Shown here piece after piece: positions 47,113 through 59,225 of a stretch of 64,000 bases of DNA (within the stretch, counting starts at the first letter, position 1; every line of letters starts with the position of its first letter). Below the pieces are notes generated by a model that was not told where the DNA came from, made no database searches, and saw only the letters and a list, made by a program, of their open reading frames with translations. Origin of the DNA: Cryptomeria japonica (Eukaryota > Streptophyta > Pinopsida > Cupressales > Cupressaceae); NCBI RefSeq assembly GCF_030272615.1, contig NC_081405.1, positions 475,296,008-475,360,007 of the forward strand. Direction: 5' to 3'. A program made the translations under genes and the position numbers.

Positions 47113-49635
47113 ATGAGTTTTACAACAACAAGCCCTACTTACACTATTCCCGTTAGACGAAGCTGTAGAATTAAGTCTTTCCGAGGTTTAACTACCGAGG
47201 AGATGGAACCTAATTTTAATAGCCTTTTTAACGAGGACATGGGTAATTCCTCTAATCCTCCTAATGATGAAGAAGCTCTCCATGAGGTTTCTGTAGAACA
47301 ACTTTCGAAATTGGATAACCAATTTGACGATTTTCACCAATGGATGTCTCATGAGTATCCCGATAGTCAAGCTCTTCCTTTAATTGAGGGTCTAAAACGT
47401 ATGCTTCAAAGTGATAAGAATGGAATTGATATTTTGCACGGTATTTCACATATTGTGAATTCGAACGTGATGCCTATGAAGAGTTGTGCTGAAACTTTAG
47501 GTTATACACAACCTCCTACACAAGTCAACCATTCTATTCCTTTGACAACTTCTATTGCTAGCATACCTACCTTTACATCAAACATAATGGCTACTTCTAT
47601 ACAAGACATTCCTCCTATGATCACCAGTCATGGGGGCAATCCTTCCTCTTCAATTAACCCTATTCCTTCATTCAATCTGACTTCTTCATTCATTCCTTCA
47701 ATGGGTGTTCCTATTACATCTTCACAAATGAACATCACGCAAGGGGGCAATTCATTTAACCATTCCATTCCTCCTTGTAGTGTTCCCCCTGTCCAATCAT
47801 CTCCTATGACTAATTATCATAGAGTCCCACCACCTTATTCTCTACCTTCTTTCAATAACATCACACCTCCATCTCAATCTAACACATCTAATATGAATTC
47901 TTCGACTGAAGCGACCATTAACAATCTTGCACAAACTGTCTCTTCTTTACAGCAACAAATTGCCTCTATGAATCAATCTAAGTTTAGTGTGCCCACATTT
48001 GATGTTGCGAGCCCACTTTCTCTTGACATTGTTCGAGCCATCCCTCCTAAACATGTTGAAATCCCACATTTGGAACTTTATAATGGTAAAGGAGATCCTC
48101 TAACACATGTTAAGACTTTTCAAACAATATGTACTGATTTTGCTTATGACCAAAGGTTGCTTGCAAAACTATTCACTAGAACATTAAGAGACAAAGCCCT
48201 ACAATGGTATTGCTTGTTGCCTTCTTATTCTATTACTTCTTTCGAACAACTTGCAAATGCTTTCATTCAACAATTTCAAAACAATATAAGTCCTAAAGTT
48301 ACTTTGATTAATTTAATGCATTGTAAACAAGGTGTTAAAGAAAAAGTGACTGATTTTATTGGTAGATATAAGCATTTGTATGCTCAAATTTCTTTTCCAG
48401 TGCCTGACAATGATATTCAAAGAATCTTTATTTCTAATTTGCAAAAAGATATTCGAGACAAACTTCTATTTTCTGAGTTTACTTCTTTCGAATAGTTGTG
48501 TGCAACTCTTCACAATTATCAACTAACTGTGAGTCAAATGGAACAATCACATCCTATGGCTCTGAGTGATAAGGGTGATAGTAGTCAACAACCATTTGGG
48601 AAGTTTAAACCGAACAGAGACTCCATCAAATTCAATGAAAACATCATCAACAACAATGTGAATGCAGCATCAGGTGTGCCTCCTATTTCTAAGTTTTTCA
48701 AGAAAGAAAGAAAGTATACTCCTTTGAATGAATCATTGCATAGTATTATGAATAAGTTATTGGAACAAAATGTGCTTACTCTTCCTCCTATAAGGCAAAT
48801 TGATCCTGCAAAGATTACTTCACCTTATTTTGATAACAAAGCTTTTTGTCACTTTCATCGTCAGCCTGGGCATGATACTGAAAAGTGTTTTTCTTTAAAG
48901 GGTAAAATTCAAGATTTGATTGATAATAATACTATCTCTGTTTCTGGAGTGAATGATAAAGGCAACACATCTGTAGCTCCTCCTAACCAAAATCTTCAGA
49001 TTTTTACTGATCCATTACCTTCTCATACCTCTAATGCGATTGAGGCTAATGATTCCTCTCTCTCATCTGATGGTCTTGTGTCTATGACTCCGAATGTGAT
49101 TAACTTTGTAGAGCAGCAAGAAATCCCTAAAGAACCTTCCATCACATTTGATTCTAGTGAAACCATTAGAGCACTTGATGGTCCTTTATACATAGTTGCA
49201 AAAGTCAAGAATACACCTTGTCGTGGAGTGCTTATTGATCCTTCGTGCATGGTTAATATTATTACTGAAGAATTTCTTTTTACTTTGCAATTGAATCAAG
49301 TGATCTATGACAAAACAGATGTGATTGTGAAATTATTTGATGCATTTTCTTCTCCTGCAATTGGTTCTATTACATTGCCTATTGAGGTCCATAACAAATC
49401 TCTTGATGTGAACTTTGCTATTATTCCTTCATCCGAACAATTTCGTGTGAAGCTTGGCTATCCTTGGCTATCTTCCATGAAAGCTATTGCTTCTCCTATT
49501 CATAAATGTTTGAAATTTCCCCATAATAGTGAAGTTGTTACTGTCAATCATAGTCTCTTTAAACCAGCTGAAAGAACTTCTAGTGTTCCTATTGATTACT
49601 TTTGGCCTAAACAATTCCAATCTCTTCCTCCGTGA
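47113..49635 (+). pseudogene. gag-protease gene with one internal stop
   Basis: Starts MSFTTTSPTYTIPVRRSCR and stays in one phase, with a TAG at 48493-48495 and a TGA at 49633-49635. Residues about 1-290: disordered, Ser/Pro/Thr-rich. About 300-460: capsid domain (LELYNGKGDPLTHVKTFQ, LRDKALQWY, SFEQLANAFIQQF, DFIGRYKHL). After the TAG: MEQSHPMALSD, a knuckle-like CX2HX4HX4C (FCHFHRQPGHDTEKCFSLK, about 48840-48900) typical of Tat gag, then the protease (LYIVAKVKNTPCRGVLIDPS, GSITLPIEVHNK, LGYPWLSSMKAIAS). The usual active-site D-S/T/G-G/S is D-P-S at 49237-49245. The TAG lies where SFE-stop-LCATL should read through, probably a mutated Gln or Trp codon. Confidence 0.88.
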
Positions 49636-50556
49636 AGTGATCATCTTTTCAAATCTTATCAAAAATGGAAAACGGATATGATCCTATCTTTAAGTGAGCC
49701 TAGAACACCTAAACTTGACATTCCTATCATTCTTGAGAAGGAAGTTCTTCCTTTGAAAGATAAAACTAATGTCTTTCCTCAAGAAGATTCCCAACCCATC
49801 CCTATGGATGTGACTATGTCTATGCTTAATAAACCTTCTAAAAGTAGACCTATACCTTCTTGTCATGATGGACTTGGTCTTCTTCCTAAACCAAAAATTC
49901 CTCCTTTATATGGAGCAGTTCCTCCTCCTGCCTTTTATAGAGAGAAGAGACCTTCTTCTTCTCCTATTATCCAGCCTAAGAGACCACAACCTAAACACCC
50001 AAGTAATAAGGATGAGAACATTCCTCCTCCTCTATCTTCTTCACTTCCTACTAAGACTAGACGAAATCGTTCTGCACATGAACGCCGATGAAAGTGTCGT
50101 CTTAGAGCTCAAGCAGCTGCTTCTCAAACTTTACAATCTCCAAAGACACCTTCAACAAGCATTATTCCATTTTCTCCTCAGCCAGAAATTGAGCCTAAAT
50201 CTCCTAAACATAAGATACATGATGGTCTTGATCCTGTGCGAGTTAAAGATCCTATTTTTATAAATCTTGATTATGATATAGATGAAAATGTTATTCATGA
50301 TGAAAATGTTTCTCCTCTTGCTTCTGATAGTGAATATGAACTTGTTGATATTGATAACCATTTATCTAACGAATTTTCTAAAGCACTTATCCTAGCTCCT
50401 AGACAAGAACAACGTGGCTCGGAACATGAACATAGCCCTTGTTTGGATCTTGTGATAGCTCCATCTGCTGTGTTGGATGTTCCTCCTCTAGTGTGTTCCC
50501 TGCCTTCCCAAAACATTGATCAGCAAGATCGGGGGGTAGATGACGTGCTAGACTAG
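49636..50556 (+). pseudogene. proline-rich/acidic extension downstream of protease
   Basis: Same phase as gag-pro, with a TGA at 50089-50091 and the final TAG at 50554-50556. Contains HDGLGLLPKPKIPPLYGAVPPPAFYREKRP, a remnant of the G-patch/linker normally between protease and RT, then a basic KTRRNRSAHERR, then an acidic part (NLDYDIDENVIHDENVSPLASDSEYELVDID). No RT follows. It may be the linker of a parental pol kept after deletion of the enzymes; any function is unknown. Confidence 0.65.
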
Positions 50557-51264
50557 TTACATTAGCATAGCAGATTCTCTCCTCCTCTCTTTTGTTACTT
50601 CTTCTATTTGTTGTCCTTAGTGTTGTCTACTTGAGGATGATGCAAAGCATTGAGATCTCTTTTGGTCTCTCTCATGTTGACTCAAAAGACACATGTGTTC
50701 CCTTCTTCTAGGTGACCTTCCTTGATTGGGGAATGAAGAACAATTATGCATACATACATATGATATATATACATGACTTATCATACAGCATACTGACCCT
50801 GAGGAAAGCGAAGTCACCTCGTGCTTTGTGTTTTGTGTCTATTATCCTTGGGTTTATCTCACACTTGGGGGCTAAATCTTTGTGATAACGTGCTCCTTTC
50901 CTTTCCCATTTCTTATGTGTATCACTACGTTAAAACAATCACCCCCATTGAGGCGTGTGCGATCGCTTTAACGTAGGGGGGCATACACCCTGTCTATCCC
51001 TTCACAATACTTGAAAATTTATTGGCGAACTTAGCTTTGCCTTGAAAATTTTCAGTATTTCTCTTGCATGACTCATAGTGAGGGAACCTTACTACTGACA
51101 GTCATGGTTCTCCCTTGTGATCTTCCCTTTTACTTTGTCAATCGAAGTCGTAAGATCCTTAGTCCACTGGGGGCTTGGTGTGTCTTGCCTCCTTGACGTG
51201 GTGAAAGTCTTTCAATGTTGTTTTCTTGTACTTTACCAGAAGTATGAGCATACATACTCCCGCT
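50557..51264 (+). other. 3' untranslated region of the gag-pro element
   Basis: Non-coding. Includes GGGGGCTAAAT-like words before the polypurine tract (near 50868 and 51176), suggesting earlier positions of similar purine runs. No RT, RNase H or integrase motif in any frame. Confidence 0.6.
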
Positions 51265-51279
51265 AAAGTGGGGGCTAAA
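51265..51279 (+). promoter_or_regulatory. polypurine tract
   Basis: AAAGTGGGGGCTAAA directly before the 3' LTR start TGTAGTGTCC. Confidence 0.7.
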
Positions 51280-52540
51280 TGTAGTGTCCTAAAATTGCGA
51301 CACTTGCGATTTCGACTGCATTTTGGTCTTCACGATGGCGACGCAACACGCAACCTGAATGGAGACCCCGAAACCTGATAACGACACTAAAAACTACATT
51401 TTTCAAGCACCCTGGCCTGAACCTCCTTGCACCCTGCTGTCTCGGGAGGTGGACCAGAGCGCTGAGCGCCCTAGTCCTGAAGGACCAGGGCGCTCAGTGC
51501 CCTGGTCCCCCAGGACCATGGCGCCCAGCGCCCTGGTCCCTGGACCTATTTTGGGCCCGGTCTCCTAAGGGGTCTCAGGTCTTTTTGTTTGCAATTTGGA
51601 AAATAAACTTTCCTGGTCGGCCTAAGGTGGGAAAACCAGTCTTTTAACCCTAATTGGCAAGTATATAAACTACATTTTCCTCTCTCATTTGGATATATAC
51701 ATACATGATGGCAAAAATGTGGAAACTATACTCAAGCATTCAAGCATTCCTTCAAGCATTCATTCCAGGTCTCCATTCAAGGCTAAGTGTTGCATTCAAG
51801 TCAAGGATTCAACCATTGAAGAGGAGATCACTTACTACATACTACTACAACATACAACAAACAACAACATCTAAACCTTCGCACATAAGGATACAAACAT
51901 CCTTAGAACAAGGTATTAGTACTTGTTTTACATTACAGTCATTTACATTTACAACATTTCTCATTACTTGGTTAATTCCAAAACCAGGGTTTGACCTAAA
52001 GGCAAACCCCTAATCCCTAACCCCCCAATTGTCTTCGCTTTTCTGTGTGTAGGTTGCAGGTACGCGGCTGAAATTGAAGATCTGGAATCCTTGTGCAGAG
52101 ATGAACAGATCCCCCTTCGTTTCGCGGATTTTTCTGAGGACCGTGGCGCCGGGTGCCATTGTCCCAACAACTTTTGCTCAAATTTGCAGGACAGCGCCGT
52201 ATCGACATTTTACTACTAATTCCAGGTCCACAGCTTCATACTATATCCCTAACTCAGTTTATAAGCGAATCTTTATCACTTTCTATGCATTCCTAGCTTA
52301 ATTCTCTTATCAACATTCTTTACAAAAGAGGGTAGCCTTGCTTTCCTAACCCTTGAAACTCATTTAGCATCCAATCTTGCATTGTGTGGGATTGGATCTT
52401 GTGAGTTTCAACCCCTCTTTTGAATGTAAAGTCTTCTCCCTCAAGTGAAAACCATCAACCCTAGAGAACCTCCCTTCTCTCTCCTCGAAGTTGGAAGAGG
52501 GGAGTGCAACTAGGGTTCGATTGCGATTTTCTGCTTTACA
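51280..52540 (+). repeat. 3' LTR of the gag-pro element
   Basis: TGTAGTGTCCTAAAATTGCG to GCTTTACA. Hairpin modules at 51451-51477, 51482-51508, 51513-51539 and 52138-52164; TATA box 51662-51669. Followed by the target duplication CATAT. Confidence 0.95.
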
Positions 52541-52719
52541 CATATGTGACTTGGCCAAACAATACCCAGTTGATAAACCCCAAACAATCTTCCAATAAAC
52601 AACTTGTGCCAAGGGGGCACCCTTCAAACCAAAATAGATTATTGAGAACTGGAGAAAGAAAACCCCTTGCATATTTCTTCTTGATCCACAAGCATAAAAT
52701 TAGGATGTAGAAAGTAATG

Positions 52720-54470
52720 GGCAATGTTTAAATGATATATCTAAAGAGGATAGTCGGGCTCCAATCTCACCAAAGAACATGATTGCTATTAATACTAGAA
52801 AATTAGGCAAATCTGAAGGTGTGTATAAGATCATTTTGTCGGACCACCTTATTTAGCCTCAAATAGATCTGGTATGTGCCACAACCCTCATTGGTAAACT
52901 TCATTCTACCATTTCCTTTATGTAATTTTCATTTTGGGCTAAACAGAATTGGTTGGGCTTGAAGGATATTTTTTTGATGGATAAGCAGTCTCTCTTTTTT
53001 ATTGCCATTTTTTATTCCAAAAAACATAGAAATTGTGTTCATAGATATAAGGGATGGTTCTGTAAGGGTGTTGGTATTATCACTTTGGTGTGGGTTCCAA
53101 ATTTTAGTCTAGGAGTCAGTTCCCCCTCTTTTCATGCCTTTTTGGATTACTCTCCTGGGGCTCCCACTTGAATATCATGATCCAGATATTGTGGACATTT
53201 TGGCTAATCAAATGGGTTTTTTTATTAAGCATGATCTTATCCCATATGAACTTTCCCATTTAACCATCAGGGTATGCTTATTGCTAAACCTCACAAAGCC
53301 ACTTCCCAAGTCCATTATAATGACTTCCTCCATAGGGAAATGGAATCAAGAAATTTGCATACAGGGTACTAGAGATATTTATGATCGTATAGATAAATTG
53401 GGTCATTTTAATTTGCAGTGTCAAGGATCGGGCATTGATGTTGTTAGGGTCTGCAAGGACTTTGTGACTGATTACCATAAATTCTCCTTTTATCAATCTG
53501 CTCCATCTCCTCCTTCTACACCAAGTGGGACAACAAGTGTAGTTGACTCAACAAAGAGCTCTGTACCTCTAAATAATGTTGATAATATTGCAAGACCTTT
53601 CCAGGGTGTTCAGTTTCAAGATGTTCCTCCTCTCTCTCTGATTCCTTCTCAATCCTTTTTGGGCTCTATGACTGATGCTTTATTTCCAGTAGAAAAAAGA
53701 ACAAAGCCTTCCAATTGGAAGAAATATCCTCAATATCAGGTTGCTATTTCTGGTTTAAGTTCTTTGAAAAAATTTGGGGGTAGATACAAGAAAGTATCTT
53801 TTAAGATCCACTGCTCTTCAATCCTGGTTGATTGGTTGTATAAGAAAATATTTGCTTCCTCTTTCTTTAGGCATCCCGCTTCTTATAACTTCTATGGGAA
53901 CCTCAGATACTCAATTCCAAGAAATTTATATATCTCAGAATGCAAAGGTGAACTTGATTCATAGCTTGATGTTTAATTTCTAACCTTTCCATGTGGTTCA
54001 TCATAGTACTCCCATTGTTGGATCCTCATCGGATACTCCAAATATTGAATTAATGGCACATGATATCCTTATTTCTATTGCATCGAACTTGATAGATGAA
54101 ATTTCTCTTGAGGAATTTCTGGAAATTCAGGGTGTCCCTATTGTTGATGCTATGCCTCTTGCTTTCAATACTTCACCACCCATTTCCTCACCCCTATTAG
54201 AATCTAGTCATTTTGAACACCCTGTGGCTGAAAATAATTCATATCAGCCCTTTCAACCTCCCACACAACTTGACTTTGATTTTTCTCAACATCTCTATCT
54301 TGCTCAAATAGTTTATTTATCTCCTTTGTTATGTAAAACACCTAAAAAAAGAGGTTAGAAGCCAAAGATTCTTAAAACCCAAGAAGAGATCGCAGCAGGT
54401 ATCCAAACTACTATTGTAGATAAGTTTTCACCCCACACAAGACCAAGAAAAACATGTTGTTCTTCTTAGA
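52720..54470 (+). pseudogene. LINE ORF1 (DUF4283-type RNA-binding protein)
   Basis: In successive frames reads ATTLIGKLHSTISF, NWLGLKDIFLMDKQSLFFIAIFYSK, GIITLVWVPNFSLGVS, ITLLGLPLEYHDPDIVDILANQMG and TIRVCLLLNLTKPLP. This is the DUF4283 organisation of plant LINE ORF1 proteins, which bind the element RNA. The zinc knuckle expected after it is decayed (DKLGHFNLQCQG). The C-terminal part (53500-54470) is Ser/Pro-rich. Frame changes near 53150 and 53980. Confidence 0.75.
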
Positions 54471-54474
54471 TGCA

Positions 54475-55200
54475 ATGAGGATCATATCTTGTAATGTCAG
54501 AGGTTTGAATGCCTCTGACAAGAGGGGACGAATCAAGCAGTAGCTGGATTCCTCCAAAGCAAACATCATTTTATTACAAGAAACAAAGCTTTCAGATGAA
54601 GCCTCTCAAAAGATTTTTAAAAAATGGACTTTATGCGATTTCATACATGTTCCTGTAGTAGGGGCTTCCAGTGGTATTCTGACCTTGTGGAATTCTAGGA
54701 CAATCAAAGCAAAAACTTTGAGCCAAGGGACAAATTGGCATCTTCTTCTTATTGAAAATTTTGATTTATCCTTTGTTCTCTTTATTATCTATGGCCCAAT
54801 AGCTCCTCAAGAGAAACATGCTCTTTGGAATACTCTATCTTGTCAGATCCAACAACAGGGAGTTTATAAAATCATCTTATGAGGTGATTTTAATGCCATC
54901 TTGTCTCAGGATGAGAAACAAGGAGGAAATCCTACTACGTCTAAGGTGATTGAAGACTTTAGATCTTTTGTGTCCAATAATGCCCTTTCTGACATTTCAA
55001 CTTCTAATGGTCAATTTACATAGACAAACTAGAGAACTTACCTTCAAATTGCAAGTAGATTAGACAGGTTTTTCACTTCATATGAATGGATCCTTCAAAA
55101 ATATACTTTCAGCTCTAAATTTTTATCGTTCTCTGAATCTGACCATTTTCCTATCTCATTATTCTTGAATAAACATGAAGTTTCTCATCATAGACCTTCT
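54475..55200 (+). pseudogene. LINE ORF2: apurinic-type endonuclease
   Basis: ORF2 starts at ATG 54475 (MRIISCNVRGLNASDKRGRIKQ). Endonuclease motifs: Asn in SCNVRGLN, Glu in ILLQETKLS, GDFNAIL, LDRFFTS, and SESDHFPISL with Asp-His. In-frame stops at about 54541, 54880 (just before GDFNAIL) and 55021. It would nick target DNA to prime reverse transcription. Confidence 0.85.
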
Positions 55201-55832
55201 TTTAAGTTTGAAAGAATGTGGTTTTGACACCCACACTTTCAAGCTCTACTTAGTCAATTGTGGGTAAGTGCCCCCTTCTGCAGGGGGAACAAAATGTTTC
55301 AACTTTATATGAAAATGTAGTTTGTAAAAGCAAATATCAAAGTCTAGAATAGGGAAGTATTCAAAAATATCTTTGTAGAAAAAATAAATGTAGAGAAGGA
55401 ATTAAATAACATCAATGACCTTATCTTTTCTACTAGGATTAATCTAGAAACTTTCTCAAAGCAGAAGCACTCACAAAGTTACTGGGAAGAATTATGCTCT
55501 AGACAGGAGGAGTATTGGAGACAAAAATCAAGGGAGCTATGGCTAAAAGAAGGGGGCAAAAATACTAAGTTCTTCCTGGCATCTGCAAAGATTAAGCAAG
55601 CTACATCTACTATTTTTTTTATAAATGCCTCTTCTTCAGGGGTAAAATTAACTAACGAACAAGAAATAGGGAAGAGGATGAATTCTTCTATAAAAATCTT
55701 CTTGCTCCCTCCCCTCCTTTTGTTCCCGAGGAGTCCAGTGTTGAAATATTGCTAGATTCCATCCCTTGTATAATTTCACAACGTGATAATGATTATCTAA
55801 TGCAACCTTTCTCTCTTGTTGAATTATAAGAG

Positions 55833-57447
55833 GTGGTAGTTTTGATGGCTCCTGACAAGTCTCCAGGCCTTGATGGTTTCACCATACTATTCTTTCAAAA
55901 GTGTTGGGACATTTTAGGCTTTGATATTTTAATGGCTTTGGAGGAGTCAAGACAAAAAGCTTTTATTCTCAAGAACTTCAATTTAACCCATCTTTCTCTT
56001 ATCCCCAAATCCAATAACCCTCAATCTTTTGCAGATTTTAGGCCTATCTCCTTGTGTAATTCAGTGTACAAGATTTTCTCAAAAGCTATCTATCTCCAGT
56101 TAAAATCCTTGATACCTAGAGTAATATCTCTTCAACAAGGAGGTTTTGTTCTTGGTAGGGAAACATTGGAAGGTGCGCTTGTGGCCCATGAAGTTTTGCA
56201 CTCAATTAACTCTGCACAGTCCCCTACTTTCATAGCTAAATTAGACATGTTGAAAGAATATGATAAAGTATGTTGGTCCTTTCTTTTGAGAGTGCTTAAA
56301 AAGTTTGGCTTTTCGGATAAGTGGTGAAAATGGATCAAAATTTTCCTCTGGGGCACATTTTTCAGTTATTGTTAATGGTAATCCTTCTGGGTTTTTTTGA
56401 GCCACTCAGGGAGTTCGACAAGGTGACCCACTATCACCTTTTCTCTTCATTATCATGGCAGAAGCTTTTAGCAGATTGGTCAATAAGCAGTTGAGTCTGG
56501 GTCTTTGGAAGGGGGTATACATCCCTAATACATCAATTTCTATCACTCACACTTTATTTGCAAATGATACACTTTTATTTGGTTGTTCCAATATTCAAGA
56601 AGTAAGGCATATTAAGAAAATGTTGGACATATATACTTCTGGATCTGGGCAGAAAATGAGTGCACAGAAATCTAAATTATTCATATTCAATACTTCTGAA
56701 ATGGTGTCTAACAACATTATCTAGACATTGGGCTTTCCAGTGGATTCTCTTCCATCATCGTACTTGGGTATCCCTTTCTTTATGGCTATAGGGAAACCTT
56801 CTTTTTGGAATTCTATGATTGATAGATTAAAAAGGAAATTTTTTGTGTGGAAATCGAGATGGTTATCTCTGCTAGGCATAATACTTCTTGTCAAAACTAT
56901 TTTGGCTACAATTCCAAACTATTACATTTCAGTCCTTCAAGCCCTGAAATTTATTGTTTCTCATATCAAGAAAATTATTCAAAATTTTATTTGGAAAGGT
57001 AATCTTTCAAAAGATAAAAAGATCCTGCTTTTGTCTCTCAACAAAATGACTCCAAGCAAATCTATGGGCGGGGTTGGCCTACACGATCTTTCAAAAAGGA
57101 ATAAGGCCTTTGGGGGAAAGTTGGTTTGGAATATGTATGAAAAACCACATGCTTTGTGGTGTCAAATAATGCAAGAAAAGTATTTAGATACTCCTACCCC
57201 ATCATGTATATTTACTATCCTTGATCCTCCATCAGGGTTTGTAGTTTGGAACTTCATGATGGATTCTAGGAATGTGATTACTAGATATTTATCATGGCAA
57301 GTACATAATGGAAAAGATGTCAACTTTTGGCATGATTCATGGAGTGGTCTCCCCCCTCTTAATCTTGAGGAATCCCTAGTAGATGTGATCCCTATATTTA
57401 CTGCTCATTGGGGTTCTCACCTTTATGATTACATAGATGATCTTTAG
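55833..57447 (+). pseudogene. LINE ORF2: reverse transcriptase
   Basis: RT blocks in order: APDKSPGLDGFTILFFQKCW, HLSLIPKSNNPQSFADFRPISLCNSVYKI, FIAKLDMLKEYDKVCWSF, TQGVRQGDPLSPFLFIIMAEAF, ITHTLFANDTLLFG, YLGIPFFMAIGKP, WKSRWLSLLGIILLVKTIL. The catalytic FADD is FAND (about 56557-56568), so one metal-binding Asp is lost. A frame change lies between 56327 and 56400 and a stop at about 56722. Confidence 0.87.
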
Positions 57448-58140
57448 AAGCCTTCAAATCACATCATTTGGAAGAAGCTAGCTCTACTCCCAATCTCTCC
57501 AAGTCAAAAGGTAAAATTTTCTTTAATTCTTAAGAGCTGCATTATCTTTATCTCTAATGGTTTGGAAAAATTGATATGGTTCCCTCCAAAGAATGGAAAG
57601 TACTCTATCAAGGAAGGGTATAAGGAAATTCATCAGATGTCTGTTCAATCCTATTCACAAAGAGCCTATAATTTCTGTTGGAACAATAGTGTTCTTTCCA
57701 AGGTAGGGATGTTTGCTCGGGTTGCGATACATAAGAGAATACTCACTAGTGAGAGACTTGTTAAATTGAATATTGCACATCCATTTGCTTGTGTACTTTG
57801 TGGTGAGCACAATGAAATGTTAGATCATCTCCTCCTCCAATGTGATTTTGCTTACTATTGTTGGATGTTTGTGATTGATAATCTTTCCTTTAGCACCCCT
57901 CTTCCAAATAATGTATGTGATTTTTTCTAGTCATGGCTAGTCTTATACTCATCCTCTCTTTTTGTATGTATTTGGAAAGTGATCCCATCCATAGTAGTAT
58001 GGTCACTTTGGTGGGAAAGAAATAAGCGTATTTTTAGAAAGCAAACATCTCCTCTTATTGATGTTTTCAATTATATTGAAAAAACATTATCAGAATTGGT
58101 TAATGCTCATATTTCAAATCAGTTCAATTAAATTAGGGAA
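57448..58140 (+). pseudogene. LINE ORF2: zinc-finger region (zf-RVT)
   Basis: Contains FPPKNGKYSIKEGYKEI, VGMFARVAIHKRILTSERL, CVLCGEHNEMLDHLLLQCDFAYYCW: the CX2C...HX4C pattern of the plant LINE zf-RVT domain. Stops at about 57446 and 57928. Confidence 0.82.
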
Positions 58141-58747
58141 TTTACTTCTTGGGATGGTCAAGTTATTAATTGCTTGAAGGGAACTTCTATTCCTATATCA
58201 CCTTGTCTTCCGAGAGTGAGAACTAGTAAAATTGATAGAAATAAAGTGAAATGGTGTCCTCCAGATTCAATGCATTTCAAATTGAATTTTGATGGCTCCT
58301 CTAAAGGGAACCTAAGTGATGCAGGGATAGGAGTATGCATAAGGGATCACACAGGATGTTTTTTTTCTTTGAAATCTGCTTTTATTCCACCAGGTACTAA
58401 CAACTTTGCAGAGGCATATGCTTTACTTGAAGGCATTCTACTAGTAAAAAAACTGAACATCTCTTATATTCACATTGAAGGCGATTCAACTATTATTATC
58501 AACACTTGCATAAAGAGAAGTATTGACAATTGATAGATAATATATTTACTTGAACAAGCATGGACACTTATTGATACATTTACAAACTTTACCATTTCTC
58601 ATGTATAAAGAAGGGAACCAGGTTGCAGATCATTTGGGAAATATGGGAAGTTCCAAGGTGGAACTTAATATGATGGGTCCAGATTGTGATTTCGATTCTT
58701 ATACAATTCTCAAGGGAAAATTTTTGGAGGATATGGGTATAGGATAA
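58141..58747 (+). pseudogene. LINE ORF2: RNase H domain
   Basis: Reads FKLNFDGSSKGNLSDAGIGVCIRD, NNFAEAYALLEGILL, HIEGDSTIIINTCI, then after a frame change at about 58535 YKEGNQVADHLGNMG. All four catalytic acids (D, E, D, D) are visible. Such a C-terminal RNase H is known in many plant L1-type LINEs. Ends at a TAA at 58745-58747. Confidence 0.82.
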
Positions 58748-59225
58748 TATTACATATAGCTATGCAATGGTATTTTTCATAATGATATAAATTGGTATGT
58801 GTAGTATTATAAGTGCAGGGTCATGTGGTTCTGCTATATCTATATGATATGAATGGTTGTTGATTTGAGAAGCGTGTTGGATTAAAAGTTGGATAAATAC
58901 ATAAGTGAGACAAATTATGGACTTCTATGTAAGTGTGTACAACTCTCGTGATGTTTTGGTTCAGACTCCACCTTGTTCAATTAATCCCAGAAAGCATTCG
59001 ATATTGGGGGATGATTTGTGGCACTCTATATTCTGGACATTATAAGATATATTGTTTTTTTTGGCATATTAGATATTTAAGTCTCACAATATTTCTATGT
59101 ATTATTGAGCAAGGATTGGAGTTTTTCTTACTGGTTCTTTTCTCTAGGAGCTCTTTGAATCAACTTTTGTAAAAGAAATATATATATATATAAATAAAAT
59201 ATATTAAGTGGCACTGCCACCTTTT
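58748..59225 (+). other. LINE 3' untranslated region
   Basis: Non-coding, T-rich, with an AT dinucleotide run at about 59180-59195, ending in an A-rich tail. No polyadenylation signal stands out beyond AATAAAATA-type words near 59199. Confidence 0.5.

Larger units (their letters stand above)
44676..52540 (+). mobile_element. complete gag-protease-only LTR retrotransposon
   Basis: LTRs at 44676-45937 and 51280-52540 (1,262 and 1,261 bp, very similar), ends TGTAG...TACA, perfect duplication CATAT (44671-44675 and 52541-52545), primer-site-like TTTTGGTGAACGCGACGTG directly after the left LTR and a polypurine tract before the right LTR. The interior (5,342 bp) has a 1.17-kb leader, then one reading phase 47113-50556 coding gag, protease and a proline-rich/acidic extension. 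RT, RNase H and integrase are missing. It is therefore a non-autonomous Ty3-type element (Tat-like by its gag and protease), probably mobilised by a relative. The high LTR similarity indicates a recent insertion compared with its neighbours. Confidence 0.93.
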
